A stretch of DNA of 64,000 bases from an uncultured Lachnospiraceae bacterium (GTDB lineage: Bacteria; Bacillota; Clostridia; Lachnospirales; Lachnospiraceae), in NCBI GenBank assembly GCA_910587635.1, contig CAJUNB010000024.1, forward strand, positions 62,001 through 126,000. Reading direction: 5' to 3'. Made by a program: the position numbers and the translations under genes. This document shows positions 1-9,174 of this stretch, one piece after another; the first letter of the stretch is position 1, and each line of letters begins with the position of its first letter. The notes beneath the pieces are model-generated. The model saw nothing but the letters and a program-made list of their open reading frames with translations. It did not search any database and was not told the DNA's origin.

Positions 1-25
1 AAGTTTGTCCTGGATCATTAGATGG

Positions 26-152
26 ATGAAAAAGAATCCTGCATCGCAGGATTCGCCGCGCGCGAGCGGTGCACTTTAGTGCAATATTCCTCTCCGCGAG
101 CTGCGCATCCATGTTTCTGCTATAGGAAATTTCGGAGGAATTTCCTATAGAA
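26..152 (-). repeat. Intergenic palindromic repeat, copy A
   Basis: About 127 bp of nested inverted repeats downstream of prs. GAATCCTGC (34-42) pairs with GCAGGATTC (46-54), TGCACT with AGTGCA (70-83), and TATAGGAAATT with AATTTCCTATA (121-150). The 17-mer at 26-42 is the exact reverse complement of 32921-32937, and the TATAGGAAAT palindrome recurs at 32831-32866. Both ends are therefore shared with copy C in opposite orientation. No coding sequence is visible. Confidence 0.6.
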
Positions 153-160
153 TGAAAGAA

Positions 161-189
161 AAAACCGGCGATTACAGATCGCCGGTTTT
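161..189 (-). terminator. Intrinsic terminator of prs
   Basis: AAAACCGGCGAT (161-172) and ATCGCCGGTTTT (178-189) form a perfect 12-bp stem with a 5-nt loop. On the minus strand it ends in a T-run. The prs stop codon (172-174) lies inside the structure. Confidence 0.85.
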
Positions 190-1356
190 ATATTTGGATA
201 CAACTCTCTGAATCCTTTCATTGGGATTGAGCAGATCGCTGATAGAAGTATCATGATTCAAAGTATCAATAATGTAAGCGATGTATTTGCTCATATCACA
301 GTTGATATACCATTCCCTCTCCAGCAGCTCAGGAGACTGGTAGATCAGATTGGTAGTCAGCACTTTATCAATATATCCGTTTTTATATGCTTGGTCAAAT
401 CTGTCCAGACCATTGGTAAACAGGCCAAAGGTAGCACAGATAAAAATCTTGTTTGCCTTTCGCTCTTTCAGGGCGGCTGCCACTTCCAGGACGCTGTCAC
501 CGGAGGAAATCATATCGTCGATAATAATCATATCTTTCCCCTCTACACTTGTGCCTAGAAATTCATGGGCGACGATGGGGTTTCGCCCGTTAATGACCTG
601 TGTATAATCTCTTCTTTTATAAAACATACCCATATCCAGGCCCAGGACATTGGCGATATAAATAGCCCGGCTCATGCCTCCTTCATCCGGGCTGATGACC
701 ATCATGTGACCGGCATCGAGCTGAAGGTTCCGTTCATTGCGGAGAAGTCCTTTGATAAACTGGTAGGTAGGCTGCACTGTTTCAAATCCATGGAGCGGGA
801 TGGCATTCTGGACACGGGCATCATGAGCGTCAAAAGTAATGATATTGTCTACGCCCATGTGTACAAGCTCCTGCAGGGCGATGGCACAGTCCAGAGATTC
901 CCGGGCCGTTCTTTTGTGCTGCCTGCTTTCATAGAGAAAAGGCATAATAACAGTGATCCGTCTTGCTTTTCCACCTATGGCGGCAATAATGCGTTTCAGA
1001 TCCTGATAGTGGTCATCGGGCGACATATGATTCTCATGGCCATAGAGAGGATAGGTGAGACTGTAGTTGCAGACATCCACAAGGATGTAAAGATCGTTGC
1101 CCCGTACAGATTCGGAAATCATACCCTTTGCTTCACCGGAAGCAAAACGGGGCACTCTGGCGTTCAGTAAATAGGAATCTCGCTGATAGCCTGCAAAAGC
1201 GAGGCTGCCTTTGTGTTCGCTTTCCCGTTCTGTTCTCCATTTTACAAGATAATAGTCGATTTTATGTCCCAGTTTGCGGCATCCCTCTAAGGGAATGACA
1301 CCCAGGGAGCCTACAGGGATGGTTTCCAGGTTTCTTTTTTCTTCACGAGCCTGCAT
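172..1356 (-). CDS. prs: Ribose-phosphate pyrophosphokinase (PRPP synthetase)
   Basis: Cytoplasmic enzyme making PRPP from ribose-5-phosphate and ATP for nucleotide, NAD, His and Trp synthesis. The PRPP-binding signature IIIDDMISSGDS lies near residue 280, and FDAHDARVQ near 175 corresponds to the family's divalent-metal loop. At about 394 aa it is longer than the usual ~315 aa, because of an N-terminal extension of ~60 residues and inserts; this long form is familiar from Clostridia. The start is ATG at 1356, where GAGG sits 6 nt upstream over the stop codon of the preceding gene; a GTG at 1368 in the same frame is less likely. It follows the DnaI-like gene by 8 nt, so the two are probably cotranscribed, and it ends in a strong terminator. 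pncB, another PRPP-dependent gene, lies about 12 kb away. Confidence 0.93.
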   Translation of the reverse strand: MQAREEKRNLETIPVGSLGVIPLEGCRKLGHKIDYYLVKWRTERESEHKGSLAFAGYQRDSYLLNARVPRFASGEAKGMISESVRGNDLYILVDVCNYSLTYPLYGHENHMSPDDHYQDLKRIIAAIGGKARRITVIMPFLYESRQHKRTARESLDCAIALQELVHMGVDNIITFDAHDARVQNAIPLHGFETVQPTYQFIKGLLRNERNLQLDAGHMMVISPDEGGMSRAIYIANVLGLDMGMFYKRRDYTQVINGRNPIVAHEFLGTSVEGKDMIIIDDMISSGDSVLEVAAALKERKANKIFICATFGLFTNGLDRFDQAYKNGYIDKVLTTNLIYQSPELLEREWYINCDMSKYIAYIIDTLNHDTSISDLLNPNERIQRVVSKYKTGDL

Positions 1357-1364
1357 AATAATCC

Positions 1365-2336
1365 TCACTTTCTGTTCAACATGGTTTTGCGGTACATTCG
1401 GATATCAGGTCCAGTAATTTTATATAAATTGTAGTTGCTTGTAATACGGGAAAAGATACGTTCAGAATATTTGTTGCGTAAATCTTCCAGTGACAAATTT
1501 GTAGAAATAATTGTAGATTTCCTGCGCAGAAGTCGCTCGTTGAGACAGGAAAAAAGCTGGGAGACCACATAAGCGTTTGTGTATTCTGTGCCTAGATCAT
1601 CAATGATTAACAAATCACAATTGTAGAGATCCTGACTGATACCGTACAGCTCTTCCCGGGATTTTCCATAGAGAGAACTGCCGGAAAGAGTATCGATCAG
1701 TCCACTGGCGCTGAAATAGAGTACAAGATTTCCGGCTTCGATGAGTTCCCTTGCGATGCAGTTGCTCAAAAATGTTTTTCCCGCACCTACGGAGCCATAG
1801 AAAAACAGGTTGCTGTGGCTGGAGGCAAAATTTTTGATAAAATGTCGGCATGCTTCCACTGTCTGCTGGAAACGATATAAATCCTCTCCCTCATAGAATT
1901 CCCAGGACAGAACAGAAAAATTTTCTCTGGCGAGTATTTCTTTGATATTGGATTGCTCGTAGAGAAGAGATACTATCTTCTGTTTCAGGCAATGGCATTT
2001 TTGACCGTCTATATAGCCGGTGTCTTTACAGTGAGGACAGTCATATGCCGACTCCAGATAATCTTCCGGGTAGCCTGCAGAGAGCAAAAGAGCCAGTTTT
2101 TTCTCGGAAAGCCTGTGCAATGTATGCTTTAAATCTAACAGCGCATGCTCATCTCCGTCAAGCAGTTTTTTTGCCTGGGCAACAGAAACAGAGGAAACAG
2201 ACCTTTCTATTTCCTCATACTCTGGAATTTTTGTATATATTTCAGCGATTCTCTGAAGCCTTTGGCGCTGAGCACGATTCTGCTTCTCTTCGTATTCCCG
2301 AAGAATGGAATCATATTGCTGATTGGTCAGTGGCAC
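1365..2336 (-). CDS. DnaI/DnaC-like replicative helicase loader (AAA+ ATPase)
   Basis: Predicted loader of the replicative helicase, acting at replication start or restart. A cysteine set CPHC...KCHC near residues 100-116 resembles the zinc site of DnaI. Walker A GSVGAGKT falls near 181-188 and Walker B LLIIDDLG near 242-249, both typical of the IstB/DnaC-like AAA+ class. The likely start is GTG at 2336, with AGAAGGAGA 5-6 nt upstream; an in-frame TTG at 2354 would place that ribosome site inside the gene. It lies directly downstream of the DnaD-domain gene, matching the DnaD-DnaI partnership known in Firmicutes. An IS21-type helper ATPase has similar motifs, but no transposase is nearby. Confidence 0.85.
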   Translation of the reverse strand: MPLTNQQYDSILREYEEKQNRAQRQRLQRIAEIYTKIPEYEEIERSVSSVSVAQAKKLLDGDEHALLDLKHTLHRLSEKKLALLLSAGYPEDYLESAYDCPHCKDTGYIDGQKCHCLKQKIVSLLYEQSNIKEILARENFSVLSWEFYEGEDLYRFQQTVEACRHFIKNFASSHSNLFFYGSVGAGKTFLSNCIARELIEAGNLVLYFSASGLIDTLSGSSLYGKSREELYGISQDLYNCDLLIIDDLGTEYTNAYVVSQLFSCLNERLLRRKSTIISTNLSLEDLRNKYSERIFSRITSNYNLYKITGPDIRMYRKTMLNRK

Positions 2337-2364
2337 GTAAATTCTCCTTCTCAAACGGCTCTGT

Positions 2365-3423
2365 TTAGTTGCTTAACAATTCTTTTTCCAATGCATCAAA
2401 ATCATATTCCCGTTGCGGGAATTGGTTGAACTGATTGCTGATAACGGAGGGCCGATGCTGAACATGTCTTGTTTTATGGTATACGGCATCCGCCGTACGA
2501 ATATCTTCAATGGTATGTATCTGGGAACGGTTCCAGCTTGCCAGAATACTGTCAGCATATTCAAAGCGATGCTTGTCCACAGCAAGTACAGTCCTCTCGC
2601 AGGCCGTCTCTATGACGGGCAGGGAAAATCCCCACTCCTTTGTCCAGCGGGTTATGAAGGTGACTTCCTTTGCAGTGGGCTCTCCATTTTTCCCGAGGCA
2701 TTTCATGATAGTGTATATACTTTTATCATATTTTAGCGCATAGGATTTGGCCTGTTTTGGCGTTGTGATATGGTTTTCCGCCCAGTCTAAAGCGACTTTT
2801 TCTATATAACGGAAGCTTCTCTTTTCTTTACCTACACAATACTGAACGAGGTAATCGATCAAGTCAGAGGAAAAGCCCAGTTTATCATAAATAAACAGAA
2901 TGGTCCTGATTTCAGAAGCGCCCAGCGGCTTTCCGATATACTGTTCTACAATAAATAACAGCTGCTCTGTCTCTTCGTTGCTGCGGAATGCTTTCAGATC
3001 ATCCAGAGAATAGGATGGTTTTTCTGGCGCAGGTACAGGCTCAGGGGAGGGGGTCTGCTTTGCCACTGGCAGAGATACGGTGCCTCCTGGATGTACTGTC
3101 GCTGCTGCATTGGCTTTTTTGCTGGCTGCTTCCGCTGTAAGCAGGCGGATGGAAGTGAGATTTTTGGCCTCATCATAGTCCAGTGCAACAAGTCCTTTTG
3201 TTTCCCAGTATTTCAAAGCACGTAAAATGTCTTTCTCTGTATGGTTAAACCGGTCAGCCATATCGGAGACACTGGTAGCCTGACTGCACTGAGAAGTACA
3301 AAGTAAATATAGGTATACCTTTAGCTGTGCATCGTTAGCGTCTGTCATATATTGATCAATAAAACGGTTGGACACTACTGTATAAGCAGCAGACTCCTCC
3401 CTGTATATGGTTAGCTTTGCCAT
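2365..3423 (-). CDS. DnaD-domain replication initiation protein
   Basis: Predicted primosome protein that helps DnaA open DNA and recruit the helicase with DnaI. The N-terminal ~100 residues look like the DnaD winged helix. A Pro/Ala-rich linker follows (about residues 120-150), and then a DnaD C-terminal domain (YSLDDLKAFRSNEETEQLLF onward, ending in RYIEKVALDWAE). The reading frame extends 80 codons further upstream, but that part is hydrophobic, unlike DnaD, and overlaps the DnaA-box region. The start is taken at ATG 3423 (MAKLTIY); a GTG three codons earlier is possible. Expected family length is 230-350 aa and this gives about 352. Its stop is 28 nt from the helicase-loader start. Confidence 0.85.
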   Translation of the reverse strand: MAKLTIYREESAAYTVVSNRFIDQYMTDANDAQLKVYLYLLCTSQCSQATSVSDMADRFNHTEKDILRALKYWETKGLVALDYDEAKNLTSIRLLTAEAASKKANAAATVHPGGTVSLPVAKQTPSPEPVPAPEKPSYSLDDLKAFRSNEETEQLLFIVEQYIGKPLGASEIRTILFIYDKLGFSSDLIDYLVQYCVGKEKRSFRYIEKVALDWAENHITTPKQAKSYALKYDKSIYTIMKCLGKNGEPTAKEVTFITRWTKEWGFSLPVIETACERTVLAVDKHRFEYADSILASWNRSQIHTIEDIRTADAVYHKTRHVQHRPSVISNQFNQFPQREYDFDALEKELLSN

Positions 3424-3539
3424 ATGATTCACCCGATCCGTCTGTATTATTCGAAGCAAGAAAATTATACCATAACGGTTTTTAAAATGAAACAGTAAAT
3501 TTTGCTGAAAGCCTTGAAAACACTGGGGTTCCAGGTGAT

Positions 3540-3709
3540 TGTGGATAATGTGGAAATTGTGGATTGCTAATATGTATAACATGTACAGGCTTAGCATATG
3601 TATAGTAAACCCTGGAAAAAGGGCCGGGAATGAACAGAACAGAAAAGATAAAAATATCCACATTTACGAGAGGGCCATAAACCTCTGAAAATGTGGATAA
3701 TGTGGACAA
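3540..3709. promoter_or_regulatory. Tandem DnaA-box-like cluster
   Basis: Two exact DnaA-box 9-mers TGTGGATAA occur at 3540-3548 and 3692-3700. The first is followed without a gap by TGTGGAAAT (3549-3557) and TGTGGATTG (3558-3566), each with two mismatches. The second is followed without a gap by TGTGGACAA (3701-3709, one mismatch). An inverted near-box ATATCCACA lies at 3654-3662, and TTATCAACA at 3763-3771 inside murC. The cluster is upstream of dnaD and the helicase loader. Binding by DnaA is inferred from the consensus only. Confidence 0.6.
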
Positions 3710-5089
3710 CTAAAGACCAAGCAGATTTTCCCCGACTTTTACAATATCTCCCGCTCCCATAGTTATCAACAGGTCGCCGTGGGAACATCTTTCTAATAAA
3801 AAATTTTCTATTTCATCAAAAGAGGGAAAATAGAAGCATTCTTTTCCCAATTTGGAAATTTCTTCCTGTAAAGTGCGAGAACTGATACCGAGAGTATCTG
3901 TTTCTCTGGCAGCATAAATATCCGCCAGAACAACCTTATCTGCCAGAGAAAGAGCCCGGGCAAATTCCGGCAGAAATGCTTTCGTACGGGTATAGGTATG
4001 TGGTTGAAAAACACACCATAAAGTTCTGTGGGGATAATTGACGGCAGCCTGGAGAGAGGCTGTGATCTCTGTAGGGTGATGAGCATAGTCATCAATTATG
4101 GTAACACCACCTATCTGCCCTTTATACTCGAAGCGTCTGTCGGTACCGGAAAACTGTGCCAATGCCGTTATGGCAGTCTGCCTGGGCAAAGAAAGAGCAT
4201 CGGACAGTGCCATTGCTGCCACTGCATTGGAGACGTTGTGTTCGCCGGAAACAGAAAGAGTAACTGTTTCACGGTGTCCCCATTTGTCTTGTAATGTAAA
4301 AGTGGGACGGGCCATTTCATCGAAGGTAAGATCAGTATAGGAATAGTCACAGGAAGAATTTTTTCCATAAGTCAGGACGGTACATTTCAAGCCTTTTACG
4401 ATATCGGACAGTCCCTCTATACTGCCGTTGATAATCAGAAGCCCGTCGTCAGGAAGGAGGGAGGCGAATCGATGAAAAGATTCCCGAATCTCATATATGT
4501 CGTGGAAAAAATCAAGGTGGTCTTCTTCGACATTGAGAATGACTCCAATTTTCGGAAAAAAGCTTAGAAAGCTGTTGGTATATTCACAGGCTTCCGTTAC
4601 AAAATAATCGGATTTGCCAATGCGAATGTTGCCTCCAATAGAACGGAGGATACCGCCTACAGAAAGTGTAGGGTCGGCTTCAGCTTTTATAAGGATTTCC
4701 GATATCATGGAAGTGGTAGTTGTCTTGCCATGGGTACCACTGATGGCCACCGGTATTTTGTAGTTGCGCATTATCTGCCCGAGAAGCTGTGCTCTCGACA
4801 GAGTGGGAATCCCTTTTTCCACAACGGCAGCATATTCCGGGTTGTCACTGTGAATGGCAGCAGTATAGACTGCCAGGTCGATATCGTCAGATATATTTTC
4901 CGCAATTTGTCTGTAGCAGACTGTGGCACCAGCCTCTTCCAACATATCTGTGAGAGCAGAATGGATTCTGTCAGAACCGGAAACGATGAAACCTCTGGAT
5001 AGCAAAATCTCGGCAAGGCCGCTCATGCTGATACCGCCGATACCGATAAAATGTATATGAATGGGATGATTAAAATCGATTTGATACAT
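3710..5089 (-). CDS. murC: UDP-N-acetylmuramate--L-alanine ligase
   Basis: Cytoplasmic Mur ligase adding L-Ala to UDP-MurNAc with ATP, the first step of the peptidoglycan stem peptide. The protein starts with a dinucleotide-like fold (HFIGIGGISMSGLAEILL), followed by the ATP loop GTHGKTTTTS near residue 110, then EEDHLDFF and DDYAHHPTEI, all MurC hallmarks. The start is ATG 5089 because AAGGGA lies about 7 nt upstream; the frame stays open eight codons further. Its length of 459 aa fits the family. Other wall genes in the window (ddl, murF, murI) are far away, so this is not a dcw-type cluster. The stop abuts the DnaA-box cluster. Confidence 0.95.
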   Translation of the reverse strand: MYQIDFNHPIHIHFIGIGGISMSGLAEILLSRGFIVSGSDRIHSALTDMLEEAGATVCYRQIAENISDDIDLAVYTAAIHSDNPEYAAVVEKGIPTLSRAQLLGQIMRNYKIPVAISGTHGKTTTTSMISEILIKAEADPTLSVGGILRSIGGNIRIGKSDYFVTEACEYTNSFLSFFPKIGVILNVEEDHLDFFHDIYEIRESFHRFASLLPDDGLLIINGSIEGLSDIVKGLKCTVLTYGKNSSCDYSYTDLTFDEMARPTFTLQDKWGHRETVTLSVSGEHNVSNAVAAMALSDALSLPRQTAITALAQFSGTDRRFEYKGQIGGVTIIDDYAHHPTEITASLQAAVNYPHRTLWCVFQPHTYTRTKAFLPEFARALSLADKVVLADIYAARETDTLGISSRTLQEEISKLGKECFYFPSFDEIENFLLERCSHGDLLITMGAGDIVKVGENLLGL

Positions 5090-5545
5090 AGTGATTCCCT
5101 TTCTGTATGACATGATACACTCAAGAATCCATCCGCTGTGCGTCTGTCGCGCTGTGTGCTTGTGATTCTTTCGTTACCATTTCAGGTGAAATCAAATGTT
5201 TATTTCATTCGCACTTGATTTCCTGCTGACATGGTATGATATAAGTTTCATCATATATTATACGCATATGTAGGGAAAAAACAAATGATAATTTCATTTT
5301 TTTACAGATATGGAAGAAGATAGAGAATTGTATAATTTAATAAAAATATATTCATGATTAGGAAAGAAAACAGAATATAATATAAAAAAATTCAGACAAA
5401 ATTCATAATTATTGTCTATTTTATACATAAAAATATGAAAAAATAGTAAATAAATTGTAAAAACAATTCACTTTTTTACTAAACCATGATATAATAGCCG
5501 CAAAGGAAAAACAAGAGACGCGGAGCATGTGCAAGAGGTGATGAT
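5090..5545. other. AT-rich intergenic region between murC and glgC
   Basis: The 456 bp between divergent genes hold no convincing ORF. A hairpin at 5183-5225 pairs CAGG..GAAATCAA with TTGATTTCCTG. The stretch 5270-5480 is very AT-rich and leads into the glgC promoter. Confidence 0.6.
5467..5495 (+). promoter_or_regulatory. Predicted promoter of glgC-glgD
   Basis: TTCACT (5467-5472), a 17-nt spacer and TATAAT (5490-5495), with TG one base before the -10 (extended -10). It lies 50 nt upstream of the glgC start. Confidence 0.65.
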
Positions 5546-6820
5546 ATGTATAAAAAAGAAATGATCGCGATGCTTCTGGCAGGAGGACAGGGAAGCAGAC
5601 TGGGCGTACTTACTTATAATGGAGCAAAACCTGCAGTGGCTTTTGGGGGAAAATACAGAATTATTGATTTTCCACTGAGTAATTGTATCAACTCAGGTGT
5701 GGATACAGTGGGGGTATTGACACAATATCAGCCTCTTCGTTTAAATTCCCATATTGGGATCGGTATTCCCTGGGATCTGGATCGGAATATCGGAGGTGTT
5801 TCTATCCTTCCTCCTTATGAAAAGAGCAAGAACAGTCAGTGGTATACAGGGACAGCTAACGCAATTTATCAGAATCTTGCCTATATGGAAGATTATCACC
5901 CGGATTATGTACTGATCTTGTCGGGGGATCATATCTATAAGATGGATTATGAGATCATGTTGAATTTTCACAAGGCGAACGGAGCAGAAATAACGATCGC
6001 CGCTATGCCGGTGCCGATGGAAGAGGCAAAGCGCTTTGGCATTGTCATCACTGATGAGCATAAAAAAATACAGGATTTTGAAGAGAAACCGGAAAACCCC
6101 AGAAGCAATCTGGCATCTATGGGGATTTACATATTTAACTGGAAGACATTGAAAGAGGCATTACTGGCATTGGCCAATCAGCCGGCGCTTGATTTCGGAA
6201 AGCATGTCATTCCATACTGCCATGGAAAGAATGCACCGTTATATGCTTATGAATTCAACGGTTATTGGAAAGATGTAGGGACCCTTAATTCCTATTGGGA
6301 AGCCAATATGGAGTTGATTGATATTATTCCAGAATTCAATCTTTATGAAGAATACTGGAAAATCTACACCAGCAGCGAAATACTGCCTCCCCAGTATATA
6401 TCCTCTGACAGCATTGTGGAGAGGAGCATTATCGGGGAAGGGACGACAGTATTAGGTAAGGTATACAATTCTGTGATTGGCTGCGGTATTACAATAGAAG
6501 AAGGGACGGTGGTACGGGATTCCATCATTATGAACCGCACAGTGATTGGAAAAAATTGCGAGCTGTACAAGGCGATCGTTGCGGAAGATGTGGTCATCGG
6601 AGACAGCGTCAAGCTGGGAATCGGTGAAGAGGCCGAAAATGAAACAGACCCTCATATTTACAATCATGGTATTGTTACAATCGGCGAAAAGAGCATCATA
6701 CCGGATCATCTCACGGTGGGGAAAAATTCCGTTATATTTGGCAAAATGAGTGCAGCGGACTTTGAAGACAATTATCTGGCAAGCGGAAAAACTTTGATTA
6801 AGGCAGGTGATGAGGCATGA
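5546..6820 (+). CDS. glgC: Glucose-1-phosphate adenylyltransferase, catalytic subunit
   Basis: Makes ADP-glucose from glucose-1-phosphate and ATP, the committed step of glycogen synthesis. The nucleotide loop [13 protein letters not shown] lies at the N-terminus, followed by [30 protein letters not shown] and IIDFEEKP-like segments (here IQDFEEKP). A left-handed beta-helix of hexapeptide repeats forms the C-terminal third. Length of 424 aa is normal. The start has GAGGTGAT upstream. It overlaps glgD by 4 nt (ATGA), so the two are translationally coupled. Glycogen phosphorylase is encoded at 39.7 kb, separate from this operon, and no glycogen synthase or branching enzyme is in view. Confidence 0.96.
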   Translation: MYKKEMIAMLLAGGQGSRLGVLTYNGAKPAVAFGGKYRIIDFPLSNCINSGVDTVGVLTQYQPLRLNSHIGIGIPWDLDRNIGGVSILPPYEKSKNSQWYTGTANAIYQNLAYMEDYHPDYVLILSGDHIYKMDYEIMLNFHKANGAEITIAAMPVPMEEAKRFGIVITDEHKKIQDFEEKPENPRSNLASMGIYIFNWKTLKEALLALANQPALDFGKHVIPYCHGKNAPLYAYEFNGYWKDVGTLNSYWEANMELIDIIPEFNLYEEYWKIYTSSEILPPQYISSDSIVERSIIGEGTTVLGKVYNSVIGCGITIEEGTVVRDSIIMNRTVIGKNCELYKAIVAEDVVIGDSVKLGIGEEAENETDPHIYNHGIVTIGEKSIIPDHLTVGKNSVIFGKMSAADFEDNYLASGKTLIKAGDEA

Positions 6821-7935
6821 GAGCGATAGGAATCATTTTAGCAGGCGGTAAAAACCACCGTATGAAAGAATTATCGCAGAAAAGGGCAGTTGCTGCAATG
6901 CCTATTGCGGGAAGCTACAGAAGCATTGATTTTGCGCTCAGTAATATGTCCAATTCCCATGTTCAGAAAGTTGCGGTATTGACACAGTATAATGCAAGAA
7001 GTTTAAATGAGCATTTAAGCTCTGCAAAATGGTGGGATTTTGGCAGGAAGCAGGGCGGTGTTTTTGTACTGACACCTGCTGTCACAGCAGACCGAAGCTC
7101 CTGGTACAGAGGAACAGCGGATGCGATTTACCAGAATCTTGAGTTTTTAACGAGCAGTCATGAGCCTTATGTCATTATTTCCGGCGGTGACTGTATTTAC
7201 AAAATGGATTACAATAAAATTCTGGAATACCATATCGAGAAGAAGGCAGATGTTACGGTAGTCTGTAAGGATATGGGTGGCGGCGTGGAACTGGAGCGCT
7301 ATGGAACGCTCCGCATGAATGAAGAGAGCAGGATCGAGGAGTTCGAAGAAAAACCGGTCATAGCCAATTCTCAGACGATTTCCTGTGGAATCTATGTAAT
7401 CAGAAGGAGGCAACTGATTGAACTGCTTGAAAAATGTGCGGAGGAAGACAGATATGATTTTGTTAAGGATATCCTGATCCGGTACAGAAGTTTAAAACGG
7501 ATTTATGGTTATAAGATAAAGAACTACTGGAAAAACATTGCTACAGTAGAAGACTACTTTGACGCTAACATGGATTTCTTAAAACCGGATGTCCGCAATT
7601 ATTTTTTCAACGAATACCCTGATGTGTATTCCAAAGTAGATGATTTACCACCAGCTAAATACAATGTGGGTTCCAATGTGAAAAACAGCCTGATTTCCAG
7701 CGGTTGTATCATAAATGGAACGATAGAAAATTCCATTGTATTTAAGAGTGCATTCATTGGTAATAATTGCACGATCAAAAATTCTATTGTACTAAATGAC
7801 GTTTATATTGGAGATAACACTTACATTGAAAACTGCATCGTAGAGAGCCGTGACACTATTCCGGCAAACTCCTGCTATAAAGGCGAAGATGGAATCAAGA
7901 TCGTAATCGAAAAGAATATGAGGTACAAGTTCTAG
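6817..7935 (+). CDS. glgD: GlgD, regulatory paralogue of ADP-glucose pyrophosphorylase
   Basis: Paralogue of GlgC that in Firmicutes joins GlgC in a hetero-oligomer and modulates its activity. The fold is the same (IIDFALSN-like [28 protein letters not shown]-terminal hexapeptide helix). The glycine-rich nucleotide loop is altered to [13 protein letters not shown] and lacks the GGxGxRL core of GlgC, which argues against independent catalysis. At 372 aa it is about 50 aa shorter than GlgC, as usual. It shares the ATGA overlap with glgC, and spoVG follows 24 nt later, possibly on the same transcript. Confidence 0.93.
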   Translation: MRAIGIILAGGKNHRMKELSQKRAVAAMPIAGSYRSIDFALSNMSNSHVQKVAVLTQYNARSLNEHLSSAKWWDFGRKQGGVFVLTPAVTADRSSWYRGTADAIYQNLEFLTSSHEPYVIISGGDCIYKMDYNKILEYHIEKKADVTVVCKDMGGGVELERYGTLRMNEESRIEEFEEKPVIANSQTISCGIYVIRRRQLIELLEKCAEEDRYDFVKDILIRYRSLKRIYGYKIKNYWKNIATVEDYFDANMDFLKPDVRNYFFNEYPDVYSKVDDLPPAKYNVGSNVKNSLISSGCIINGTIENSIVFKSAFIGNNCTIKNSIVLNDVYIGDNTYIENCIVESRDTIPANSCYKGEDGIKIVIEKNMRYKF

Positions 7936-7959
7936 TATCGAGTTAGGAGGTCAAGATGC

Positions 7960-8235
7960 ATGAAGATAACAGATGTGCGAGTTCGCAAAATTACGAAAGA
8001 AGGGAAAATGAAAGCGATCGTATCTATTACGATCGACGATGAATTCGTAGTTCATGACATCAAGGTGATTGAAGGTGAGAAAGGGCTTTTCATTGCGATG
8101 CCAAGCAAGAAGGCCACGGATGGGGAATATCGTGATATTGCGCATCCTATCAATTCAGAGACTAGAGAGGGCATACAGAGGATTATTTTGGAAAGTTACG
8201 AGCGTGCGCTGTTGGAACCTGACAATACAGAATAA
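7960..8235 (+). CDS. spoVG: Septation/sporulation regulator SpoVG
   Basis: Small conserved nucleic-acid-binding protein that affects asymmetric septation and many regulons. The N-terminus [11 protein letters not shown] and the segments [19 protein letters not shown] and [17 protein letters not shown] are diagnostic of the family. Length of 91 aa is typical. AGGAGG lies 9 nt before the ATG. In B. subtilis spoVG sits upstream of glmU-prs-pth; here glgCD precedes it and pth follows, so part of that order is kept. Confidence 0.95.
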   Translation: MKITDVRVRKITKEGKMKAIVSITIDDEFVVHDIKVIEGEKGLFIAMPSKKATDGEYRDIAHPINSETREGIQRIILESYERALLEPDNTE

Positions 8236-8539
8236 AACAGCCGCAGAGCTTCGCAAGGATGCCAAAATGCGACTTTGGAGCATTTTGTGTGCATCAGGTG
8301 TGACAGGGAAGCCGAAGACTGAACTGTTACAGGCATAGGAGTAGGTATCAGGGAAAGGAGTTGCCAAAAGGCAGCTCCTTTGTTAATATTTACAAGGGCA
8401 GAGACAAGTAGCTGGAGGAAGATTTGTCATCTTAATGGAAAGATCTTCCTTTGGACATTTGTCGAGCGAAGCGAGCCCGGGAAACCATAGGTTTTTCGGG
8501 CTTCTGCCCGGAATGTAAGGGTATAGAAAGGAAAACAAA
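8236..8539 (+). other. Structured spoVG-pth intergenic region
   Basis: 304 bp without a convincing gene. It holds an imperfect hairpin around 8267-8303 (GATGCcAAAATGC against GCATTTT...GCATC), the predicted spoVG terminator, and GGAAGAT/ATCTTCC arms at about 8416-8451. A further hairpin lies at 8475-8501 (GCCCGGGAAACC against GGTTTTTCGGGC). I do not recognise a known riboswitch class. Confidence 0.4.
8354..8382 (+). terminator. Probable terminator after spoVG
   Basis: AAAGGAGTTGCC pairs with GGCAGCTCCTTT (one G-T wobble) around a 4-nt loop. The T tract is short, so termination may be partial. Confidence 0.6.
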
Positions 8540-9100
8540 ATGTATATCATTGTAGGACTGGGAAATCCAGGAAAGCGTTATGAGAACACAAGACATAATA
8601 CCGGATTTTCGGTCATAGATGTAATAGCAGAAAAAAACGGCATATCCGTACTGGAAAAAAAGCACAAGGCTGTTATCGGTAAGGGAAATATTGAAGGGCA
8701 GAAGGTCATACTTGTAAAACCTCAGACTTATATGAACTTGAGTGGTGAGTGTGTACGGGAAATTGTGGATTACTATAAAGTAGACGAAAAGTCCCGGCTG
8801 ATTGTTATTTACGACGATGTGAGTATGGATGTGGGACGGCTTCGTATTCGGAAAAAGGGGAGTGCCGGGGGTCATAACGGCATTAAAAATATTATTTTGC
8901 ATCTTGGACATGATGTTTTTCAGAGAATCAAAATCGGCGTGGGGGAGAAACCGGAGAGTTATGATCTGGCGGATTATGTGTTGGGACATTTTACTTCGGA
9001 AGAAGTAAAAAAGATCAAAGAAAGTGCCGTATTGGCAAATGAGGCGGTACGTCTGATCGTTTGGGATGAGACGGAAGCGGCGATGAACCGTTTTAACTGA
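8540..9100 (+). CDS. pth: Peptidyl-tRNA hydrolase
   Basis: Releases tRNA from peptidyl-tRNA that drops off ribosomes. The N-terminal motif GLGNPGKRYENTRHNTGF contains the catalytic His19. KPQTYMNLSGECV, YDDVSMDVGRLRIRKKGSAGGHNGIKN and QRIKIGVG follow, all signatures of bacterial Pth. Length of 186 aa is normal, and AAAGGAAAA precedes the ATG. mfd follows after 74 nt. In B. subtilis the order is pth-fin-mfd-spoVT; here the gap is too small for fin, which is missing at this place. Confidence 0.96.
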   Translation: MYIIVGLGNPGKRYENTRHNTGFSVIDVIAEKNGISVLEKKHKAVIGKGNIEGQKVILVKPQTYMNLSGECVREIVDYYKVDEKSRLIVIYDDVSMDVGRLRIRKKGSAGGHNGIKNIILHLGHDVFQRIKIGVGEKPESYDLADYVLGHFTSEEVKKIKESAVLANEAVRLIVWDETEAAMNRFN

Positions 9101-9174
9101 TGTTTTTGCAAATTGTTTTGTAATCGTAAGTCTGGTCGAAAGCAGAGATTTTTACAGTGAACGAGGTGTGACAG

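Noticed and set aside
3424..3663. 80-codon N-terminal extension of the DnaD gene
   Set aside because: Hydrophobic, unlike DnaD, and overlaps the DnaA-box cluster; ATG 3423 agrees with the domain start.
3540..3709. This DnaA-box cluster as the chromosomal origin
   Set aside because: No dnaA, dnaN, rnpA or gyrB nearby and no clear AT-rich unwinding element beside the boxes, so oriC is not claimed.
8069..8338. 89-codon open frame overlapping spoVG
   Set aside because: Out of frame with spoVG and lacks a ribosome site or motif.
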